Shown: piece after piece, positions 37,949 to 47,200 of the stretch
Numbering within the stretch: position 1 is the first letter of the stretch
Layout: every line of letters begins with the position of its first letter
Notes under the pieces: model-generated
What the model saw: the letters and a program-made list of their open reading frames with translations, nothing else
Told to the model about the DNA's origin: nothing
The model's database searches: none
Source: Candidatus Zixiibacteriota bacterium
GTDB taxonomy: Bacteria > Zixibacteria > MSB-5A5 > WJJR01
Direction of reading: 5' to 3'
DNA: 64,000 bases
NCBI GenBank assembly: GCA_040752595.1
Contig: JBFMGX010000004.1
Span: 219,440 to 283,439, forward strand
Made by a program: the position numbers and the translations under genes

Positions 37949-38131
37949 TGTCCCAGCGCCGGCATCGCGCCCGCGTTGTGTCTCGCCGGGTGACAGGGCG
38001 CTCGCAACACAACAGCATTGTCGTTCGGGCCGCCGTTGACCACATTGTCAGCGGCGGCCCGTGTCTTTTGCCGGGCGGGGGCTGATGTCGAGATCCCGTC
38101 GGGCGGTCAGCCAGGGCCCCGGCGAGCGCCC

Positions 38132-39085
38132 ATGCCCGGACTTCCCCCCATCCCGTCGTTTCGCGGCTTCCGTCGTCAGCTTCTCTTGCTGCGGCTGATG
38201 ATCGTGCTGCCTCTGGTCCCCTTGGCCGTGATCACCTTCTGGCTCCCTCCCCGATGGCAACTCGTTTCATGGTCGATGATGCTTGTCATCACCGCAGCGA
38301 CCGTGTTCATCGGGTCGCTGTCTGTCAAGCGAATCATCCGCACGCTGGAGCACCGCGAGACCGAGCTCTGGACGACCCACGAGCAGTTGATCACCGCCGA
38401 TCGCCTCGCCTCGGTGGGGATGATGGCAGCCTCGGTGGCCCACGAGGTCAACAACCCGCTCACGACGATCCGCGTGCTCATTCATTCGGTGCACGAGCAA
38501 CTGCCCCTGACCGATCCGCGCCGCGCCGATTTGGACGTTGTCCAGGCCGAGATCGACAAGATTCGTGCCCTGATCCTGCGCTTGCTGCAGTTCGCCAAGC
38601 CGCGCGAGCCGGAGTTGGCCGCCGCATCGTTGAGCGACATCCTGGCGCGGGTGGTCGACCTGATACGGCCGCAGGCGCAGATGCAGAACGTCACACTCGT
38701 CGAGCACTACGAGTCGTTGCCGCCGATCTGGGCGGACGGCGGGCAGTTGGGCCAGGTGTTTCTCAACATCCTGCTGAACGCCGGCGAGGCAGTACCTCCA
38801 GGGGGAACGATTCGTCTCTCCACGCACTCGGCCGGGGCGGATAGCGTCGGCGCCACGATTTGGAATTCCGGTCCCGGACTGGCGCCTGGCCTCGAAGAAC
38901 GCATCTTCGAGCCCTTCTTCACGACGAAGGCGACCGGGACGGGGCTGGGACTCTCCATCGCGCGCATGATCGTCGAAAAACACCATGGGTCGATCCGGGC
39001 CATCGGACACGGACCGGATGGCACGAGCTTCCGCATCTCGCTGCCTTTGGGTTCCGCAGAAGGGACGGTGGATGGAAGACAATAG
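38132..39085 (+). CDS. NtrB-like sensor histidine kinase
   Basis: 317 residues from the ATG at 38132. Two membrane helices (about residues 17-55) with almost no loop between them, so little or no periplasmic sensor. A dimerisation/phosphoacceptor box follows, SVAHEVNNPLTTIRV (His104), then the ATP-binding domain with LNILLNAGEAV (N box), NSGPGLAPG (G1) and TKATGTGLGLSIARMI (G2). This short architecture is typical of kinases paired with sigma54 activators. The stop overlaps the start of the response regulator gene by 14 nt. The signal is probably membrane-derived or comes from a partner protein (inference). Confidence 0.93.
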   Translation: MPGLPPIPSFRGFRRQLLLLRLMIVLPLVPLAVITFWLPPRWQLVSWSMMLVITAATVFIGSLSVKRIIRTLEHRETELWTTHEQLITADRLASVGMMAASVAHEVNNPLTTIRVLIHSVHEQLPLTDPRRADLDVVQAEIDKIRALILRLLQFAKPREPELAAASLSDILARVVDLIRPQAQMQNVTLVEHYESLPPIWADGGQLGQVFLNILLNAGEAVPPGGTIRLSTHSAGADSVGATIWNSGPGLAPGLEERIFEPFFTTKATGTGLGLSIARMIVEKHHGSIRAIGHGPDGTSFRISLPLGSAEGTVDGRQ

Positions 39086-40514
39086 GCATCACGTGCTGGT
39101 CGTCGATGATGATCGGAACCTGCGGTTCGCGTTCCATCGCATTCTCGATCCGGACGTTTACACGATCGAGGAGGCGGCGTCCGGCGAAGAGGCGCTGGAG
39201 ATGGTGCAATCGCGGTCGTACGCGGCGGTCTTTCTCGACCTGCGTATGGGCGGCATCTCCGGGCTGGATGTCCTGGCGCGCCTGCAGGCCATCGACAACA
39301 AGATCCCGGTCATCGTGATGACCGCGTACGGCACGACCGACACCGCGATTGAAGCCGTCAAGAAGGGGGCCTATGACTTCATTCTCAAGCCCTTTGAAGT
39401 TGCCGACATCCAGCGTCTGGCGGAGCAGGCGGTCACCGCGCACCGGCTGATGGCGCGCAAAGTCGACCTGGCGACCGCCGACGAGACGCCGCCGGTCGGC
39501 GAAGGCGACACGTTGGTCGGGCGCTCACGCGCGATGCAGGAGGTCTACAAGCAGATCGGCCGCGTCGCCGAGTCGGACGTCAGCGTCCTCATCGTCGGCC
39601 CCTCGGGATCGGGGAAGGAGCTTGTGGCGCGTGCCATTTATCATCACTCGCGCCGCGCCGACAAGCCGTTTCTGGCCGTCAACTGCGCCGCCATTCCCGA
39701 GGGACTTCTGGAGAGCGAGTTGTTCGGCCACGAACGCGGATCGTTCACATCGGCCGACCACCGGCGTCTGGGGAAGTTCGAGCGCGCCGACGGCGGCACG
39801 TTGTTCCTGGACGAGATCGGCGACATGAGCCCGGCCACGCAATCGAAGATCCTGCGCGTGCTCCAGGACGGCGTGATCGAGCGGGTCGGCGGCAGTGAGA
39901 CAGTCGACGTGGACGTGCGGATCATCGCCGCCACGCATCGCGACTTGATGCATCTCGTGCGGCAGGGTCAATTCCGCGAGGACCTGTACTTCCGGTTGAA
40001 CGTCTTCACCATCGAGTTGCCGTACCTGGTCGAGCGGCGCGAGGATATCCCGATCCTCGTGCGGTATTTCGTCGAACGGGAATGCCGGCGCCTGGGTCGT
40101 TCGGTCGTCCATGTCCTGCCGGAGACGATGAACAGGCTGGTCGGGCACGTGTGGCGGGGAAATGTCCGCGAGCTGGAAAACGTCATCAGCCGCGCCCTGG
40201 TCGTGACGACGGGGCCGACGCTGCTGCCGGAGTCGATCATGTTTGCCGAGACGACGGGCGCGACGGACCGCCCGGCGGGTGCGGCGAGCGACGACGAGCT
40301 CCTCGATGACATCTTCGCGCGTCTGGCCGCACGTTTCGAGGAGGGATCGGATCAGCCGATTCTCAGCGTTCTCGAACGAGAAATGCTCACGCGGGCGTTG
40401 GACCACGTCGACGGCAACCAGGTCCAGGCGGCGCGGCTTTTGGGCATGTCCCGCCAGACGTTACGCAATCGCCTGGCGGATGAAGATTTCCGACAGGATG
40501 AGAAGATGGATTAG
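39072..40514 (+). CDS. NtrC-type sigma54-dependent response regulator with unusual GAFTGA loop
   Basis: 480 residues from the ATG at 39072. Receiver domain at about 1-125, with the phosphoacceptor Asp56 in FLDLRMGG and the conserved PVIVMTAYGT / KKGAYDFILKPF segments. AAA+ domain about 150-385: Walker A GPSGSGKE, Walker B GGTLFLDEIGDM, and arginine-finger region REDLYFRLNV. The sigma54-contacting loop, normally GAFTGA, reads GSFTSA here (near residue 222), keeping the key Thr but changing the second and fifth residues. A Fis-type HTH ends the protein (NQVQAARLLGMSRQTLRNRL). Co-transcribed with the kinase. Target genes are unknown; no clear -24/-12 promoter was noticed in the window. Confidence 0.94.
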   Translation: MEDNRHHVLVVDDDRNLRFAFHRILDPDVYTIEEAASGEEALEMVQSRSYAAVFLDLRMGGISGLDVLARLQAIDNKIPVIVMTAYGTTDTAIEAVKKGAYDFILKPFEVADIQRLAEQAVTAHRLMARKVDLATADETPPVGEGDTLVGRSRAMQEVYKQIGRVAESDVSVLIVGPSGSGKELVARAIYHHSRRADKPFLAVNCAAIPEGLLESELFGHERGSFTSADHRRLGKFERADGGTLFLDEIGDMSPATQSKILRVLQDGVIERVGGSETVDVDVRIIAATHRDLMHLVRQGQFREDLYFRLNVFTIELPYLVERREDIPILVRYFVERECRRLGRSVVHVLPETMNRLVGHVWRGNVRELENVISRALVVTTGPTLLPESIMFAETTGATDRPAGAASDDELLDDIFARLAARFEEGSDQPILSVLEREMLTRALDHVDGNQVQAARLLGMSRQTLRNRLADEDFRQDEKMD

Positions 40515-40532
40515 CAACAATTGGTGGATGCA

Positions 40533-40593
40533 GTAGGGTGCGTTCTCTGAACGCACCGGCTCCAATCCGGTGCGTGCGGAGCACGCACCCTAC
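40533..40593. repeat. GTAGGGTGCG palindromic repeat
   Basis: Begins GTAGGGTGCGTTCTCTGAACGCACC and ends GGTGCGTGCGGAGCACGCACCCTAC, so the outer ends and both internal halves are self-complementary. Located between the response regulator and the thioredoxin-like gene. Confidence 0.65.
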
Positions 40594-40619
40594 ATGACCT
40601 TCGTGAATGGGAGGTTATG

Positions 40620-41132
40620 ATGAAACTCGCGACATGCGTCATCGCGGTGGCAATGGTCGTTCTGATGTCGGAGGCCGGTATGGCGGGATGGTATGTTGAT
40701 TCCTTGAAAGACGCGCGCGTCGTCGAGATCCGCGGCGAGACCGCCGACACGCTCCAAGTCGGCAAGGGCAAGCCGGATCGCTACGTGGAGGACAACCTCG
40801 ATTACCTCTTGGCAAACCACGAATGGCTGATCGTCTGCTTCTGTGCCTACTGGTGCGGCGACTGCAACAACTACAAACCCGATTATGTCGGGGCCTCGCA
40901 GCAACCGGAGTACGCCGGGATTCGTTGGGCCTGGGCCGACGTCGATGGCGTGGTCGGCAATGAAGGTCTCCGCAAGGGCTTCGAACTTCCGGGCACGCCG
41001 GTGACGATCCTCTTTCACCAGGGTCAGATCATCAAGGCCCCCGATGGTTCGAAGTCCATCCTCGAAGGCCAGGAGGGGGACAAGACGTACGTCGATCTGA
41101 TCGCGCTTTTGAAGAAATTCTATAGGCCGTAG
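40620..41132 (+). CDS. Exported thioredoxin-like protein
   Basis: 170 residues from the ATG at 40620, 6 nt after GGGAGG (an adjoining ATG at 40617 is too close). Signal peptide: MKLATCVIAVAMVVLM ending before GWYVDSL. The thioredoxin fold has the active-site motif WCGDC in FCAYWCGDCNNY, followed by WADVDGV and the cis-proline segment FELPGTPVTILFHQG. It probably reduces or isomerises disulfides, or forms them, outside the cytoplasm. It stands convergent to the 4746-residue, cysteine-rich protein, for which it would be a plausible folding helper (inference). Single gene between two palindromic repeats. Confidence 0.85.
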   Translation: MKLATCVIAVAMVVLMSEAGMAGWYVDSLKDARVVEIRGETADTLQVGKGKPDRYVEDNLDYLLANHEWLIVCFCAYWCGDCNNYKPDYVGASQQPEYAGIRWAWADVDGVVGNEGLRKGFELPGTPVTILFHQGQIIKAPDGSKSILEGQEGDKTYVDLIALLKKFYRP

Positions 41133-41180
41133 GGGCGACCCGTTGGGTCGCCCAAGGGCGAGGCACCGCCTCGCCCCTAC
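41129..41180. repeat. GTAGGGGCGACCC palindromic repeat
   Basis: Contains GGGCGACCCGTTGGGTCGCCC and GGGCGAGGCACCGCCTCGCCC. It overlaps the stop codon region of the thioredoxin-like gene and is related to the element at 28024-28075. Confidence 0.65.
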
Positions 41181-41206
41181 CCATCAACAATTGACGGTGC
41201 AAATAG

Positions 41207-41239
41207 AAAACGGCCCCCCGGGTGATCCGGGGGGCCGTT
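41207..41239 (-). terminator. Intrinsic terminator of the 4746-residue protein gene
   Basis: Reverse strand: stem CGGCCCCCCGG/CCGGGGGGCCG with a short ATCAC loop, then four Ts and C. It lies 30 nt past the stop at 41269. Confidence 0.88.
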
Positions 41240-41268
41240 GATGTTTCGCCGTTCGGTCTTGGCGACGG

Positions 41269-44200
41269 TTAGTTGCCGGCGGAGGAGCCACCCACGCGGG
41301 TCGGTGACTTGACCGGTGGTGTGGTGCTCTTTGCCTGATCGGCGCACGGCGCCTTGCCGCTGTCGAACAGGTAGCTCGACAGGTAGTCGGCATCGGCGTC
41401 GTTCACCGTGCCGTCGCAGTTGACGTCAGCCGCTTGCAGGTCGAATATCCCGCGATCCGGCAGCGATGCCGACCGCACCGCGCCCGTCCCGGTCTTGATG
41501 CCGGTGTTGGAGCGGCGCAGGTAATGCATCAGCTTGGCCAGGTCGACCAGGTCAACGACGCCCGAGTGATCCACGTCACCCGGCAGCGCCGCGGCCATCT
41601 CCGGTGCCGGTCCGGGTGTGAAGTCGGCTCCGGCCGCGCCGCCCTGGCAGTCCGCCGGATCGATCTCGATCTTGTACGTGCGGGACGTCGTACAGACCTC
41701 GCCGCACGCATTCGTGCACCGAATCGTGATGTTGACCGTGGTGTTGGCGCTGGCATAGTAGCACCAGTAGTTGCCGCTGATGTACCCTGGCCCGTCCTGG
41801 ACAGTGCAGGTGACGCCGATCGGCGCCGGGCCCGTGCTCCAGGTCGGCAGACAGAGCGTTCCCGCCTGGCAGAGGATATAGGTCCGATTGTCGGGCAGAT
41901 CGCAGGTCGGTGAGGAGACCCAATTGATGATCACCGTCATCGTCCGCTGGGCCGTGGCGCCGCAGCCGTCGGTGGCGCGGATCGTCACGTTGAATGTGGT
42001 GCTGCCGGTCGCCGTGTAGCACCACGAGTTACCGTTCATCTGCCCCGGCCCGCTGATGACCTGGGCGCCGGTGAAGTTCCCCTCGTCGTCGCGGAAGGTG
42101 ATCGGGATGCAGATCTGCTGCGATCCGCACGTCGACACCGTCGTGTCCTCCGGCAGGCGGAAGGACGGCGGGTCGTTCTGGTACGGCTGCACGCGGAAGG
42201 TCTTCTCACAATACGCGTTGCAGCTATCCTCACAGCGGATCGTGACCACGATCTCGTTCTCGTTCGGCGGCGTGTAGCACCAGTTGCCGCCGACGATCGA
42301 GCCCGGGCCGCTGACCACCCGGCACGAGCGGAAGTTGCCGTCGACGTCGGTTCCCGCCACCGGCAGACAGATCTGCGACGGCCACTGGCAGAGGACGATC
42401 GTCGTGTCGCGCGGCCAGACAGTGCACGTCGGCGCCGTGTTCGTCACGAATTGAACCTGGAATGAACCCTCGCAGAAGCTGCCGAGCGCGTCCGTGCAGC
42501 GGATCGTCACGTTGGCCGTACCGGCGCCGGTCGGTGTGTAGCACCAGTTGCCGCCGGAAATCTGGCCTGGTCCGCTCACAACCGCGCACGTGATCGGTGG
42601 GTTCTGGCCACTGGCCTGAACCGGCAGACAGACCTGCGTCAGCGTACACAGGCGGATCAATGTGTCTGAAGGCAGATCGCAGATCGGCGGCGCGCACTGC
42701 GGCACGGCGACGCTGAACTGGGTCTCGCAGATGGCCCCGCAGACGTCGCGGCAACGGATGGTCACCGAGAAGTTCTGTCCGGGCACCGGCGTGTACTGCC
42801 AGCCCCCTGGCACCATCTGGCCGGGTCCGGCCGCCAACTCACAGGTCACGGCGCCTTGTTCCGGATCGGTGGCGGTGATTGGCACGAACATGACGGTCGT
42901 TGTGCACGACGGCTGCGTGAACTCACCCAGTTGACAGATCGGCGCGTCGTTGATGTTGAACGTCACATGGAACGTTTTCTCACAGACGGCGCCGCAGGCG
43001 TCGGTGCATCGGATCGTGACCGTGACCGTCTGGTCTCCGCTCGGCGTGTAGCACCAGTTCCCGTCTATCAACTGCCCGGGACCGGTCATGATCCGGCATC
43101 CGGTCAGGTTGTTGTTGACGTCGGTCGCCGACACCGGCAGGCAGACCTGTGTCGGCGTGCACTGGAAGATGGTCGTATCATGCGGCACGTTGCAGACCGG
43201 CCCGTCATTGATGTCGAAGGTGACATGGAACGTCTTGGTGCAGACGGCGCCGCAGGAGTCCTCACATTGGATGGTGACGTTGGCAACGCCATCTCCCGTC
43301 GGCGTGTAGCACCAGTTGCCGCCGGAGAGCGTCCCCGGACCGCTGGTGATGCTGCACCTCTCGAAGTTGCCGTTCGGATCGGTGCCGGAGACCGGCAGAC
43401 ACACCTGCGCTGCCACGCACTGGAAGATCGTCGTGTCGCGCGGCACATTGCAGCTCGGCGCATCGTTGATCTCGAACGTCGCTTGGAACGTCTTCTCGCA
43501 GACGGCGCCGCAGTCATCCTCACATCGCACGGTTACGCTTACCGTCGTGTCGTGATCGGTGAAGAAACACCACTGACCCTGGCCACCCTCGCCCTTGTCT
43601 TCGCCGAGGATCTGGCAGTAGAGGAGATTGCCGTCCGCGTCCGTGGCGCCGTAGTTCAGGCAGACCTCGGTCGGCTCGCACAGCCGGATCGTGGTGTCGC
43701 GCGGCACCTGACAGATCGGCGCGTCGTTGACGACATACGTCACCGAGAACCGGCCGTCACACGAGTCGCAGAGTGAGGCGCAGCGGACACTCACGTTCAC
43801 TGTCTGTTCGCCGGTCGGCGTGTAGACCCAGAACCCGTTGCGGATCACGCCCGGCCCAGTGAGTATGCGGCAGTGGGCCTCTTCCGAGCCGCCGGAGACC
43901 GGCAGTGAATCGGTCTTCAGCGTGCACAGGAAGATCGTGGTGTCGTTCGGCACGTGGCATTCGGCCGGCTGCGGCTGCGGATAGACGCGCTCGAAGTGGA
44001 TGACGCACGAGTCGCCGCAGTCGTCGTAACAGACAATCGTGACGATGGCCGTGGTGCCGGGGGTCGGACTGACGTACTGCCAGCCGCCCGGGATCAACTC
44101 GCCGGGGCCGTAGAGCGTGCACTCGGTCGCGCCGCCCTCCGGATCGGTCGAGGTGAACGCCACGAAGTCCACCGGAGGTGTGCACACCGGCGGTGTCGTC

Positions 44201-47200
44201 TGCTGGAAGTTGCAGGTCGGCGGCTCGTTGATGTCGAAGTGGACCGTGAAGTCCTCTTCGCACGTCTGTTTGCACTCGTTGGTGCACTGGATCGTCACCA
44301 CGACGGTCGTGTCGTGGTCGGGCGGCGTCCAGCACCAGTATCCGCCACTGAGCACGCCGGGTCCGGAGATGACCTGGCACCAGCTCGGCGTGCCGGCCTC
44401 CAGCGAACCGGAGGAGGTGCCGACCGAGGCCCCACCGGGGCTGCTCGGACGGTGCATAGTCTTGCTATTGTTGCCGCCAATGGGTGAGAGTCCGGGCGTT
44501 GTGATCGGAACGGCGGAGGCGGGCGGAATGGTGCCGACCACGCCCACAGGGATGCACACTTCCACCGGATCGCAGAGCACGATCGTCGTGTCATTGACCG
44601 GCGGGCAGACCGGCGGCTCGCTCACATCGATCACCACGTGGAACGACTTCTCGCAGGTGGCGCCACAGGTGTCCTCGCATCGGATCGTTACCGTCAGCGA
44701 AGTATCCGCCTCAGCGTCGAAGCACCACTCGTTGCCGAACGACTTGCCGGGCGTGCCGGTCACGATCCCGCAGCGGACCGGACCCTGCTCGGGATCGATG
44801 GCTCCGTACGGCAGGCAGATCAGCGTCGGTTCACAGAGGAAGATGACGGTGTCGTTCGGCACCTGACAGATCGGCGGCTGGTTCATCACGAAGGTAACCG
44901 TGAACTTCCCTTCGCACCGCGCCTCGCACGAGTCGATGCAGCCGAACTCGACTTCGACCGTCTCGTTCCCCTTGGGCGTGTAGCACCACAAGCCGTTGTT
45001 GTAGCTGCCGGGGCTTTGACCCAGCAGGCGGCAGTACATCAGGTTCCCGTCCTCGTCGGTCGCGCCCGCGGGCAGACAGACCTCATGCGGCTCGCACATG
45101 AAGATCGTCGTGTCGTTCGGCAGGTGACAGACCGGCGGGTGATTCAAGCGAACGGTGACGTGCATCGTGTCACACGCCTCCGCGCCGCACGAATCGACGA
45201 GACAGACAATGATCGTGTACACGCCGCCGGTGTCGGGCACGAAGCAGAACCGATCGGTGCGGTCGTCGACCCAGCCGATGTTGGTCCGGTCGAAGGCGCC
45301 GTTGTGATCGAGGTCAAACTCCGGAATCGGCCCGAAGCAAATGGTATCCGGTTCGCAGAGCGTGATCGTCTGATCCGGCGGCAGTTGGATGAACGGCTTC
45401 TGGTTGTAACGGAACTTCACCGTGAATGTGCCGCGGCACTCGTTATCGCACTGATCGACACAGGCCACGGTCACCGACACCGAAGCCGGCATCGATGTGG
45501 GCGTGAAGCACCACTTGTCCTCCACGAGTTCGCCGGGCCCTTCAACCAGCCGGCATTCCGCCGTGCCGCAATCGTCCTCGGCCCAGACCGGCAGACAGAT
45601 CGGCACCGTGGGATCGCAGACAAAGATGCTGGTGTCGGGCGGCACGTGGCAGATCGGCGGTGTCGTGTCGTTGAAGGACACGTCTTGGTAGCACGAATCC
45701 GAGAGGTTCTCGCAGTGATCCGCGGCCATGTACACGATCCGATAGATGATCGGGCACTCCTCGATCTGGATCGGATAGGCATTGACGATCGCCCAGAGCG
45801 GCTCCGGATCGCAATTGTCTATTACGATCGGCGTACCGAACGGACCGTCGACTGTCTTGGTCGCGCTGCGCACATCCTGCGCCTTGAGCGCCTTGATCTT
45901 GTTGAGCGCCTCGATGTCGCCGCAGTAGAACGATGTATCCGGCGGGCAGGTGATGACCGGCGGCGTCGTGTCGACGATGCGGATCGTCTGCCAGCAGGTG
46001 TCGGATTTCAGACCGCAGGCGTCAATGGCCAGGAAGCCGATGCGCAGCCACGCCGCGCACGGATACTGGCCGCCCTCCTCGACCCGGCCGAGGACGATCT
46101 GCGGCTGCGGATCGCAGTTGTCTTTGGCCGTCGGCGTGCCGAACGGCCAGTTGTTCGTGACGGTCTGCAGATCCTTCCCGGACGGTATCTCATCGCACTC
46201 GACCAACGTATCGGGCGGACAGGTGATCTGAGGCGGCACGGTGTCCACAATGATCAGGTTCTGGTAGCAGGAATCCGAAATGTTCTGGCAGTGATCGGCT
46301 GCTTGGAACACCAGACGGATGACGGAACGGCACGGGCTCTCTTCGAGCGGATAGACGTTGACCAGAGCGTAGATCGGCTCGGGGTCGCAGTTGTCGGTCA
46401 CGCTGGGCCGGCCGAATCTGTAGTCATACTCGTGCCCGCCCTTGAGCGCGTCACTGCGCACGGACCGCTTCATGGCCAGCAACGACTTGGCATCTCCGCC
46501 GAGTCTCTCATCGCACGAGATGACGGTATCCGGCGGGCAGGTGATCACAGGCGGGGTCGTGTCGACCACCTGGATCGTCTGCCAGCAGGGTTCGGAGGTG
46601 TTGCCGCAGGTGTCGGTTGCCACGTAGGCAATCCGGAGGATGGCCTGGCACGGGAACTCGCCCTCCTGCTGCACGTCCACGATGTGAATCCACGGATCAG
46701 GATCGCAGTTGTCGGTCGCCGTCGGTGTCCCGAAGTAGAATCCGTTGGTTGCCAGACCTTTCAGGCTCTTGGCGTCGGGAACTTCGTCGCATTCAATCAG
46801 CGTATCGGGCGGGCAGACCACGACCGGCTTGGTCGTGTCGACCACCCGGATCGTCTGATAGCACGAATCCGAGACATTGCCGCAGTGATCCGCCGCGAGG
46901 AAGACGAGCCGCACGGCCCGGTCATACGGGCAATCCCCCTGCTCCAGCACGTACATGTTGGCCAGCGCGATCAGCGGTTCTTGGTCGCAGTTGTCGATCG
47001 CCGTGGGCCGGCCGAAGCGGAAGTCGTACTCGTCGCCCTTCAGATTCATCACCGACTCGACGCGTTGCAGGTCGTCGCAATTGACCAGCGTGTCGGGCGG
47101 ACAGGTCAGTATCGGCGGGGTCGTGTCGACAATCGTCACCGCCTGCGAGCAGGTGTCGGAGAAGTTCTCACAGTGATCGGCCGCCAGGTAGACGATCCGC

